A stretch of DNA of 64,000 nucleotides from Hippophae tibetana (taxonomy: Eukaryota; Streptophyta; Magnoliopsida; Rosales; Elaeagnaceae), in NCBI GenBank assembly GCA_037013495.1, contig CM072807.1:27446802-27510801 (forward strand), in the 5' to 3' direction. Below the pieces are notes generated by a model that saw only the letters and a program-made list of their open reading frames with translations, was not told the origin of the DNA and searched no databases. The translations under genes were made by a program, and so were the position numbers. Below are positions 53,078 to 64,000 of the stretch, piece by piece (positions within the stretch are counted from its first letter, which is position 1; each line of letters starts with the position of its first letter).

Positions 53078-56000
53078 GTCAACCCGACCCGGTTTGACCG
53101 TAGCGGATACCCGACCGTATCCTGATATTCCGGTGACAAAATCCAGCGTTCTTTTTATCAAATTTCTCATAATTCGATTTTCGAGTGATTCATGGTCTTA
53201 ATTTGAAGTAAAAACATTATTTTAAATAAAAATTTAATTAATGAATCAAATAAATACCCACGATAAATTGTATTTATTTTCATCATTTGTTTTCATATTT
53301 AAATTCAAAGAATCACTCAAACGTAAATATTGAAACAATTTAAAATTTCCATGTGCATAAAAAACAACCAAAATCAAAAACCCAAAATTTCAATTCCTCG
53401 TCAAACAGAGCAAAAGAGAGATGTTTTCAAAAATGGCTACAATACCAAATGTTAGAATACAATTCAATCCAAAAAATTTCGGAAACGCATACAAACGCAT
53501 AATTTAAATGCAGTGGAAATAAAATGGATTGAAAACATACCTCTTTCCTTGATCAAATTTTTGTTTTTTGAAAAACTTCATCTTCAACCCAGAGGCGGGT
53601 CAACCCGACCCGGTTTGACCGTAACGGATACCCGGTCGTATCCTCCTATTCCGGTGACGGAATACAGCGTTCTTTTTATCAAAATTCTCATAATTCGATT
53701 TTCGATTGATTCATGGTCTTAATTTGAAGTAATACCATTATTTTAAGTAAAAATTTAATGAATGAATCAAATAAATATCCACGATAAATTGTATTCATTT
53801 TCTTCATTTGTTTTCAAGTTTACATTCACAGAATCACTCAAACGTAAAAATTGAAACAATTTAAAATTTCCATGTGCATAAAAAACAAGGAAAATCAAAA
53901 ACCCAAAATTTCAATTCCTCGTAAAACAGATCAAAAGAGAGATGTTTCCAAATATGGCTTTAATGCCAAATGTTAGAATACAATTCAATCCAGAAACATT
54001 CGGAAAAGCATACAAACGCATAATTTAAATGGAGTCGAAAAAAATGGATTGAAAACAAACCTCTTGCCTTGATCAATTTTTTTTTTTTTTTTGAAAAACT
54101 TCAACTTCAACCGCGAGGGGAGTCAAACCGACCCGGTTTGACCGTAGCGGATACCCGACTGTATCCTGATATTCCGGTGACAAAATCCAGCGTTCTTTTT
54201 ATCAAATTTCTCATAATTCGATTTTCGAGTGATTCATGGTCTTAATTTGAAGTAAAAACATTATTTTAAATAAAAATTTAATTAATGAATCAAATAAATA
54301 CCCACGATAAATTGTATTTATTTTCATCATTTGTTTTCATATTTAAATTCAAAGAATAACTCAAACGTAAATATTGAAACAATTTAAAATTTCCATGTGC
54401 ATAAAAAACAACCAAAATCAAAAACCCAAAATTTCAATTCCTCGTGAAACAGAGCAAAAGAGAGATGTTTTCAAAAATGGCTACAATACCAAATGTTAGA
54501 ATACAATTCAATCCAGAAACTTTCGGAAACGCATACAAACACATAATTTAAATGCAGTAGAAATAAAATGGATTGAAAACATACCTCTTGCATTGATCAA
54601 ATTTTTGTTTTTTGAAAAACTTCATCTGCAACCCAGAGGCGGGTCAACCCGACCCGGTTTGACCGTAACGGATACCCGGCCGTATCCTCCAATTCCGGTG
54701 ACGGAATACAGCGTTCTTTTTATCAAAATTCTCATAATTCGATTTTCGATTGATTCATGGTTTTAATTTGAAGTAATACCATTATTTTAAGTAAAAATTT
54801 AATTAATGAATCAAATAAATACCCACGATAAATTTTATTCATTTTATTCATTTGTTTTCAAGTTTACATTCACAGAATCACTCAAAGGTAAATATTGAAA
54901 CAATTTAAAATTTCCATGTGCATAAAAAACAAGGAAAATCAAAAACCCAAAATTTCAATTCCTCGTAAAACAGATCAAAAGAGAGATGTTTCCAAAAATG
55001 GCTTCAATACCAAATGTTAGAATACAATTCAATCCAGAAACTTTCGGAAAAGCATACGAACGCATAATTTAAATGGAGTCGAAAAAAAATGGATTGAAAA
55101 CATACCTCTTGCCTAGATAAATTTTTTTTTTTTGAAAAACTTCAACTTCAACCGCGAGGCGAGTCAACCCGACCCAGTTTGACCGTAGCGGATACGAGAC
55201 CGTATCCTGATATTACGGTGACAAAATCCAGCGTTCTTTTTATCAAATTTCTCATAATTCGATTTTCGAGTGATTCATGGTCTTAGTTTGAAGTAAAAAC
55301 ATTATTTTAAATAAAAATTTAATTAATGAATCAAATAAATACCCACGATAAATTGTATTTATTTTCATCATTTGTTTTCATATTTAAATTCACAGAATCA
55401 CTCAAACGTAAATATTGAAACAATTTAAAATTTCCATGTGCATAAAAAAACAACCAAAATCAAACACCCAAAATTTCAATTCCTCGTGTAATAGATCAAA
55501 AGAGAGATGTTTTCAAAAATGGCTCTAATACCAAATGTTAGTATACAATTCAATCCAAAAAATTTCGGAAACGCATACAAACGCATAATTTAAATGTAGT
55601 GGAAATAAAATGGATTGAAAACATACCTCTTTCCTTGATCAAATTTTTGTTTTTTGAAAAACATCATCTTCAACCCAGAGGTGGGTCAACCCGACCCGGT
55701 TTGACCGTAACGGATACCCGGCCGTATCCTCCTATTCCGGTGACGGAATACAGCGTTCTTTTTATCAAAATTCTCATAATTCGATTTTCGATTGATTCAT
55801 GGTCTTAATTTGAAGTAATACCATTATTTTAATTAAAAATTTAATTAATGAATCAAATAAATATCCACGATAAATTGTATTCATTTTCTTCATTTGTTTT
55901 CAAGTTTACATTCACAGAATCACTCAAACGTAAATATTGAAACAATTTAAAATTTCCATGTGCATAAAAAACAAGGAAAATCAAAAACCCAAAATTTCAA

Positions 56001-56207
56001 TTCTTCGTGAAACAGATCAAAAGAGAGATGTTTCCAAAAATGGCTTTAATGCCAAATGTTAGAATACAATTCAATCCAGAAACTTTCGGAAAAGCATACG
56101 AACGCATAATTTAAATGGAGTCGAAAAAAAATGGATTTAAAACATACCTCTTGCCTTGATCAATTTTTTTTTTTTTTTGAAAAACTTCAACTTCAACCGC
56201 GAGGCGA
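53078..56207 (+). repeat. Six-monomer transitional stretch
   Basis: Anchors are 53078 (A'), 53599 (B), 54122 (A''), 54643 (B), 55163 (A) and 55685 (B). The pair 53599/54122, with CGTAAAAATTG and AAAACAAACC between them, resembles 31729/32253 and 36943/37466. B at 53599 has ACCCGGTCG. A'' at 54122 has the private GAGGGGAG. B at 55685 has GAGGTGGG and follows AAAACATCATC. No tandem higher-order period is visible inside this stretch. Confidence 0.78.
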
Positions 56208-59200
56208 GTCAACCCGACCCGGTTTGACCGTAGCGGATACCCGACCGTATCCTGATATTCCGGTGACAAAATCCAGCGTTCTTTTTATCAAATTTCTCAT
56301 AATTCGATTTTCGAGTGATTCATGGTGTTAATTTGAAGTAAAAACATTATTTTAAATAAAAATTTAATTAATGAATCAAATAAATACCCACGATAAATTG
56401 TATTTATTTTCATCATTTGTTTTCATATTTAAATTCACAGAATCACTCAAACGTAAATATTGAAACAAATTAAAATTTCCATGTGCATAAAAAACAACCA
56501 AAATCAAACACCCAAAATTTCAATTCCTCGTGTAATAGATCAAAAGAGAGATGTTTTCAAAAATGGCTCTAATACCAAATGTTAGAATACAATTCAATCC
56601 AGAAACTTTCGGAAACGCATACAAACACATAATTTAAATGCAGTGGAAATAAAATGGATTGAAAACATACCTCTTTCCTTGATCAAATTTTTGTTTTTTG
56701 AAAAACATCATCTTCAACCCAGAGGCGGGTCAACCCGACCCGGTTTGACCGTAACGGATACCCGGCCGTATCCTCCTATTCCGTTGACGGAATACAGCGT
56801 TCTTTTTATCAAAATTCTCATAATTCGATTTTCGATTGATTCATGGTCTTAATTTGAAGTAATACCATTATTTTAAGTAAAAATTTAATTAATGAATCAA
56901 ATAAATATCCACGATAAATTATATTCATTTTCTTCATTTGTTTTCAAGTTTACATTCACAGAATCACTCAAACATAAATATTGAAACAATTTAAAATTTC
57001 CATGTGCATAAAAAACAAGGAAAATCAAAAACCCAAAATTTCAATTCCTCGTAAAACAGATTAAAAGAGAGATGTTTCCAAAAATGGCTTTAATGCCAAA
57101 TGTTAGAATACAATTCAATCCAGAAACTTTCGGAAAAGCATACGAACGCATAATTTAAATGGAGTCGAAAAAAATGGATTGAAAACATACCTCTTGCCTT
57201 GATCAATTTTTTTTTTTTTTGAAAAACTTCAACTTCAACCGCGAGGCGAGTCAACCCGACCCGGTTTGACCGTAGCGGATACCCGACCGTATCCTGATAT
57301 TCCGGTGACAAAATCCAGCGTTCTTTTTATCAAATTTCTCATAATTCGATTTTCGAGTGATTCATGGTCTTAATTTGAAGTAAAAACATTATTTTAAATA
57401 AAAATTTAATTAATGAATCAAACAAATACCCACGATAAATTGTATTTATTTTCATCATTTGTTTTCATATTTAAATTCACAGAATCACTCAAACGTAAAT
57501 ATTGAAACAAATTAAAATTTCCATGTGCATAAAAAACAACCAAAATCAAACACCCAAAATTTCAATTCCTCGTGTAATAGATCAAAAGAGAGATGTTTTC
57601 AAAAATGGCTCTAATACCAAATGTTAGAATACAATTCAATCCAGAAACTTTCGGAAACGCATACAAACACATAATTTAAATGCAGTGGAAATAAAATGGA
57701 TTGAAAACATACCTCTTTCCTTGATCAAATTTTTTTTTTTGAAAAACTTCATCTTCAACCCAGAGGCGGGTCAACCCGACCCGGTTTGACCGTAACGGAT
57801 ACCCGGCCATATCCTCCTATTCCGGTGACGAAATACAGCGTTCTTTTTATCAAAATTCTCATAATTCGATTTTCGATTGATTCATGGTCTTAATTTGAAA
57901 AATACCATTATTTTAAATAAAAATTTAATTAATGAATCAAATAAATACCCACGATAAATTGTATTCATTTTCTTCATTTGTTTTCAAGTTTACATTCACA
58001 GAATCACTCAAACGTAAATATTGAAACAATTTAAAATTTCCATGTGCATAAAAAACAAGGAAAATCAAAAACCCAAAATTTCAATTCCTCGTAAAACAGA
58101 TCAAAAGAGAGATGTTTCCAAAAATGGCTTTAATGCCAAATGTTAGAATACAATTCAATCCAGAAACTTTCGGAAAAGCATACGAACGCATAATTTAAAT
58201 GGAGTCGAAAAAAATGGATTGAAAACATACCTCTTGCCTTGATCAATTTTTTTTTTTTTGAAAAACTTCAACTTCAACCGCGAGGCGAGTCAAACCGACC
58301 CGGTTTGACCGTAGCGGATACCCGACTGTATCCTGATATTTCGGTGACAAAATCCAGCTTTCTTTTTATCAAATTTCTCATAATTCGATTTTCGAGTGAT
58401 TCATGGTCTTAATTTGAAGTAAAAACATTATTTTAAATAAAAATTTAATTAATGAATCAAATAAATACCCACGATAAATTGTATTTATTTTCATCATTTG
58501 TTTTCATATTTAAATTCACAGAATCACTCAAACGTAAATATTGAAACAAATTAAAATTTCCATGTGCATAAAAAACAACCAAAATCAAACACCCAAAATT
58601 TCAATTCCTCGTGTAATAGATCAAAAGATATATGTTTTCAAAAATGGCTCTAATACCAAATGTTAGAATACAATTCAATCCAGAAACTTTCGGAAACGCA
58701 TACAAACACATAATTTAAATGCAGTAGAAATAAAATGGATTGAAAACATACCTCTTGCCTTGATCAAATTTTTGTTTTTTGAAAAACTTCATCTGCAACC
58801 CAGAGGCGGGTCAACCCGACCCGGTTTGACCGTAACGGATACCCGGCCGTATCCTCCTATTCCGGTGACGAAATCCAGCGTTCTTTTTATCAAAATTCTC
58901 ATAATTCGATTTTCGATTGATTCATGGTCTTAATTTGAAGAAATACCATTATTTTAAATAAAAATTTAATTAATGAATCAAATAAATACCCACGATAAAT
59001 TGTATTCATTTTCTTCATTTGTTTTCAAGTTTACATTCACAGAATCACTCAAACGTAAATATTGAAACAATATCAAATTTCCATGTGCATAAAAAACAAG
59101 GAAAATCAAAAACCCAAAATTTCAATTCCTCGTAAAAAAGATCAAAAAAGAGATGTTTCCAAAAAATGGTTTTAATGCCAAATGTTAGAATACAATTCAA

Positions 59201-60374
59201 TCCAGAAACTTTCGGAAAAGCATACGAACGCATAATTTAAATGGAGTCGAAAAAAAATGCATTTAAAACATACCTCTTGCCTTGATCAATTTTTTTTTTT
59301 TTGAAAAACTTCAACTTCAACCGCGAGGCGAGTCAAACCGACCCGGGTTGACCGTAGCGGATACCCGACTGTATCCTGATATTCCGGTGACAAAATCCAG
59401 CGTTCTTTTTATCAAATTTCTCATAATTCGATTTTCGAGTGATTCATGGTCTTAATTTGAAGTAAAAACATTATTTTAAATAAAAATTTAATTAATGAAT
59501 CAAATAAATACCCACGATAAATTGTATTTATTTTCATCATTTGTTTTCATATTTAAATTCACAGAATCACTCAAACGTAAATATTGAAACAAATTAAAAT
59601 TTCCATGTGCACAAAAAACAACCAAAATCAAACACCCAAAATTTCAATTCCTCGTGTAATAGATCAAAAGATATATGTTTTCAAAAATGGTTCTAATACC
59701 AAATGTTAGAATACAATTCAATCCAGAAACTTTCGGAAACGCATACAAACACATAATTTAAATGCAGTAGAAATAAAATGGATTGAAAACATACCTCTTG
59801 CCTTGATCAAATTTTTGTTTTTTGAAAAACTTCATCTGCAACCCAGAGGTGGGTCAACCCGACCCGGTTTGACCGTAACGGATACCCGGCCGTATCCTCC
59901 TATTCCGGTGACGAAATCCAGCGTTCTTTTTATCAAAATTCTCATAATTCGATTTTCGATTGATTCATGGTCTTAATTTTAAGTAATACCATTATTTTAA
60001 ATAAAAATTTAATTAATAAATCAAATAAATATCCACGATAAATTTTATTCATTTTATCCATTTGTTTTCAAGTTTACATTCACAGAATCACTCAAAGGTA
60101 AATATTGAAACAATTTAAAATTTCCATGTGCATAAAAAACAAGGAAAATCAAAAACCCAAAATTTCAATTCCTCGTAAAACAGATCAAAAGAGAGATGTT
60201 TCCAAAAATGGCTTCAATACCAAATGTTAGAATACAATTCAATCCAGAAACTTTCGGAAAAGCATACGAACGCATAATTTAAATGGAGTCGAAAAAAAAT
60301 GGATTTAAAACATACCTCTTGCCTGGATAAATTTTTTTTTTTTTTGAAAAACTTCAACTTCAACCGCGAGGCGA
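56208..60374 (+). repeat. Octamer higher-order repeat, copy 1
   Basis: Eight monomers anchored at 56208 (A'), 56729 (B), 57250 (A'), 57770 (B), 58289 (A''), 58810 (B), 59332 (A'') and 59853 (B); length 4,167 bp. Marks are CCGTTGACGG in the second, TAAATTATATTC near 56918, GGCCATATCC and GACGAAATACAG in the fourth, AGATATATG near 58627 and 59668, and AATATCAAATTTCC near 59070. Confidence 0.88.
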
Positions 60375-63300
60375 GTCAAACCGACCCGTTTTGACCGTAG
60401 CGGATACCTGACCGTATCCTGATATTCCGGTGACAAAATCCAGCGTTCTTTTTATCAAATTTCTCATAATTCGATTTTCGAGTGATTCATGGTCTTAATT
60501 TGAAGTAAAAACATTATTTTAAATAAAAATTTAATTAATGAATCAAATAAATACCCACGATAAATTGTATTTATTTTCATCATTTGTTTTCATATTTAAA
60601 TTCACAGAATCACTCAAACGTAAATATTGAAACAAATTAAAATTTCCATGTGCATAAAAAACAACCAAAATCAAACACCCAAAATTTCAATTCCTCGTGT
60701 AATAGATCAAAAGAGAGATGTTTTCAAAAATGGCTCTAATACCAAATGTTAGAATACAATTCAATCCAGAAACTTTCGGAAACGCATACAAACACATAAT
60801 TTAAATGCAGTGGAAATAAAATGGATTGAAAACATACCTCTTTCCTTGATCAAATTTTTGTTTTTTGAAAAACATCATCTTCAACCGAGAGGCGGGTCAA
60901 CCCGACCCGGTTTGACCGTAACGGATACCCGGCCGTATCCTCCTATTCCGTTCACGGAATACAGCGTTCTTTTTATCAAAATTCTCATAATTCGTTTTTC
61001 GATTGATTCATGGTCTTAATTTGAAGTAATACCATTATTTTAAGTAAAAATTTAATTAATGAATCAAATAAATATCCACGATAAATTATATTCATTTTCT
61101 TCATTTGTTTTCAAGTTTACATTCAAAGAATCACTCAAACGTAAATATTGAAACAATTTAAAATTTCCATGTGCATAAAAAACAAGGAAAATCAAAAACC
61201 CAAAATTTCAATTCCTCGTAAAACAGATCAAAAGAGAGATGTTTCCAAAAATGGCTTTAATGCCAAATGTTAGAATACAATTCAATCCAGAAACTTTCGG
61301 AAAAGCATACGAACGCATAATTTAAATGGAGTCGAAAAAAAATGGATTTAAAACATACCTCTTGCCTTGATCAAATTTTTTTTTTTTTTGAAAAACTTCA
61401 ACTTCAACCGCGAGGCGAGTCAAACCGACCCGGTTTGACCGTAGCGGATACCCGACTGTATCCTGATATTCCGGTGACAAAATAGAGCGTTCTTTTTATC
61501 AAATTTCTCATAATTCGATTTTCGAGTGATTCATGGTCTTAATTTGAAGTAAAAACATTATTTTAAATAAAAATTTAATTAATGAATCAAATAAATACCC
61601 ACGATAAATTGTATTTATTTTCATCATTTGTTTTCATATTTAAATTCACAGAATCACTCAAACGTAAATATTGAAACAAATTAAAATTTCCATGTGCATA
61701 AAAAACAACCAAAATCAAACACCCAAAATTTCAATTCCTCGTGTAATAGATCAAAAGAGAGATGTTTTCAAAAATGGCTCTAATACCAAATGTTAGAATA
61801 CAATTCAATCCAGAAACTTTCGGAAACGCATACAAACACATAATTTAAATGCAGTGGAAATAAAATGGTTTGAAAACATACCTCTTTCCTTGATCAAATT
61901 TTTTTTTTTGAAAAACTTCATCTTCAACCCAGAGGCGGGTCAACCCGACCCGGTTTGACCGTAACGGATACCCGGCCATATCCTCCTATTCCGGTGACGA
62001 AATACAGCGTTCTTTTTATCAAAATTCTCATAATTCGATTTTCGATTGATTCATGGTCTTAATTTGAAGAAATACCATTATTTTAAATAAAAATTTAATT
62101 AATGAATCAAATAAATACCCACGATAAATTGTATTCATTTTCTTCATTTGTTTTCAAGTTTACATTCACAGAATCACTCAAACGTAAATATTGAAACAAT
62201 TTAAAATTTCCATGTGCATAAAAAACAAGGAAAATCAAAAACCCAAAATTTCAATTCCTCGTAAAACAGATCAAAAGAGAGATGTTTCCAAAAATGGCTT
62301 TAATGCCAAATGTTAGAATACAATTCAATCCAGAAACTTTCGGAAAAGCATACGAACGCATAATTTAAATGGAGTCGAAAAAAAATGGATTTAAAACATA
62401 CCTCTTGCCTTGATCAAATTTTTTTTTTTTTTGAAAAACTTCAACTTCAACCGCGAGGCGAGTCAAACCGACCCGGTTTGACCGTAGCGGATACCCGACT
62501 GTATCCTGATATTCCGGTGACAAAATAGAGCGTTCTTTTTATCAAATTTCTCATAATTCGATTTTCGAGTGATTCATGGTCTTAATTTGAAGTAAAAACA
62601 TTATTTTAAATAAAAATTTAATTAATGAATCAAATAAATACCCACGATAAATTGTATTTATTTTCATCATTTGTTTTCATATTTAAATTCACAGAATCAC
62701 TCAAACGTAAATATTGAAACAAATTAAAATTTCCATGTGCATAAAAAACAACCAAAATCAAACACCCAAAATTTCAATTCCTCGTGTAATAGATCAAAAG
62801 ATATATGTTTTCAAAAATGGCTCTAATACCAAATGTTAGAATACAATTCAATCCAGAAACTTTCGGAAACGCATACAAACACATAATTTAAATGCAGTAG
62901 AAATAAAATGGATTGAAAACATACCTCTTGCCTTGATCAAATTTTTGTTTTTTGAAAAACTTCATCTGCAACCCAGAGGTGGGTCAACCCGACCCGGTTT
63001 GACCGTAACGGATACCCGGCCGTATCCTCCTATTCCGGTGACGAAATCCAGCGTTCTTTTTATCAAAATTCTCATAATTCGATTTTCGATTGATTCATGG
63101 TCTTAATTTGAAGAAATACCATTATTTTAAATAAAAATTTAATTAATGAATCAAATAAATACCCACGATAAATTGTATTCATTTTCTTCATTTGTTTTCA
63201 AGTTTACATTCACAGAATCACTCAAACTTAAATATTGAAACAATATCAAATTTCCATGTGCATAAAAAACAAGGAAAATCAAAAACCCAAAATTTCAATT

Positions 63301-64000
63301 CCTCGTAAAAAAGATCAAAAGAGAGATGTTTCCAAAAAATGGTTTTAATGCCAAATGTTAGAATACAATTCAATCCAGAAACTTTCGGAAAAGCATACGA
63401 ACGCATAATTTAAATGGAGTCGAAAAAAATGGATTGAAAACATACCTCTTGCCTTGATCAATTTTTTTTTTTTTTGAAAAACTTCAACTTCAACCGCGAG
63501 GCGAGTCAAACCGACCCGGTTTGACCGTAGCGGATACCCGACTGTATCCTGATATTCCGGTGACAAAATCCAGCGTTCTTTTTATCAAATTTCTCATAAT
63601 TCGATTTTCGAGTGATTCATGGTCTTAATTTGAAGTAAAAACATTATTTTAAATAAAAATTTAATTAATGAATCAAATAAATACCCACGATAAATTGTAT
63701 TTATTTTCATCATTTGTTTTCATATTTAAATTCACAGAATCACTCAAACGTAAATATTGAAACAAATTAAAATTTCCATGTGCATAAAAAACAACCAAAA
63801 TCAAACACCCAAAATTTCAATTCCTCGTGTAATAGATCAAAAGATATATGTTTTCAAAAATGGCTCTAATACCAAATGTTAGAATACAATTCAATCCAGA
63901 AACTTTCGGAAACGCATACAAACACATAATTTAAATGCAGTAGAAATAAAATGGATTGAAAACATACCTCTTGCCTTGATCAAATTTTTGTTTTTTGAAA
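60375..64000 (+). repeat. Octamer higher-order repeat, copy 2 (cut by window end)
   Basis: Anchors are 60375, 60896, 61419, 61939, 62462, 62983 and 63505; the eighth monomer would begin just past the window. The marks recur in order: CCGTTCACGG, TAAATTATATTC near 61083, GGCCATATCC with GACGAAATACAG, AGATATATG near 62799 and 63842, and AATATCAAATTTCC near 63242. Offsets from copy 1 are 4,167-4,173 bp. The end of the window holds the B lead-in (T5-G-T6), so the array continues to the right. Confidence 0.88.

Larger units (their letters stand above)
1..64000 (+). repeat. Satellite array, ~520-bp monomers in A/B dimers
   Basis: The entire window is head-to-tail copies of one monomer in a single orientation. 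Using GTCAA after GAGGCG[A/G] as anchor, I located 122 complete heads between 512 and 63505; all 121 spacings are 518-525 bp, mean 520.6. Class A and class B monomers alternate, so the basic period is about 1,041 bp, with tetramer, hexamer and octamer higher-order periods on top. No interval is long enough to hold an insertion, and no gene-like sequence interrupts the array. Tandem satellites of this length are known from eukaryotic centromeric, pericentromeric and subtelomeric heterochromatin; which of these applies cannot be told from the window. The family itself is not one I recognise. Confidence 0.98.

Noticed and set aside
1..64000. CRISPR array or bacterial repeat locus
   Set aside because: The period is about 520 bp with the entire unit conserved; there are no short repeats separated by unique spacers and no cas genes.
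1..64000. rDNA intergenic spacer or telomere-associated repeat
   Set aside because: No rRNA sequence and no telomere-type short repeat is visible in 64 kb. Position near a telomere cannot be excluded, but nothing here supports it.
1..64000. Tandem LTR-retrotransposon or other mobile element
   Set aside because: No reverse transcriptase, integrase, transposase, primer-binding site, polypurine tract or terminal inverted repeats; monomer spacing never departs from 518-525 bp.

Overview
The whole 64,000-base window is one uninterrupted array of satellite DNA. I find no protein-coding gene, RNA gene, transposon, CRISPR array or replication origin. Long gene-free satellite of this kind points to eukaryotic heterochromatin (centromeric, pericentromeric or subtelomeric). 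The species cannot be read from the sequence. The CpG-rich, apparently methylation-worn head and its GGTCAA/TTGACC motifs would suit a plant, but that is a weak inference.

The unit is a head-to-tail monomer of about 520 bp. I anchored each monomer on the GTCAA that follows its GAGGCG[A/G] motif. There are 122 anchors, from 512 to 63505, plus one truncated head at position 1. The 121 intervals between anchors are all 518-525 bp (mean 520.6), so nothing is inserted anywhere. Each monomer has a GC-rich, CpG-dense head of about 70 bp, an AT-rich tail, and a T-tract of variable length just before the next head. Two monomer classes, A and B, normally alternate, giving a basic dimer of about 1,041 bp. 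B heads carry CCCAGAGGCGGG and GGATACCCGGCCGTATCC. A heads carry CCGCGAGGCGAG and GGATACGAGACCGTATCC.

Higher-order repeats are layered on the dimer, and the level changes along the window. From 2,591 to 11,436 there are tetrameric duplications (~2,081 bp). A hexamer (~3,123 bp) occurs at 11,958-15,081 and again as three tandem copies at 18,725-28,093. From 28,094 to 32,252 lies a mosaic zone of hybrid monomers. A tandem tetramer pair (~2,085 bp) follows at 32,253-36,421. A second, different hexamer is duplicated at 38,505-44,751. Three very uniform tetramers occupy 45,273-51,515. An octamer (~4,170 bp) repeats from 56,208 to the end.

Alternation breaks at a few places: B-B near 14,561-15,602, A-A-A at 23,929-25,491, A-A at 27,052-28,093 and B-B at 31,209-32,252. 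Switches between A-type and B-type sequence inside single monomers mark unequal crossover or gene conversion. Many variants that distinguish subfamilies are CpG to TpG or CpA changes, as expected of methylated DNA. Short open frames recur once per monomer and are by-products of the repeat. The interest here is structural: a record of satellite evolution, plus dyad motifs and a CENP-B-box-like near match in the head. I see no undescribed gene system.
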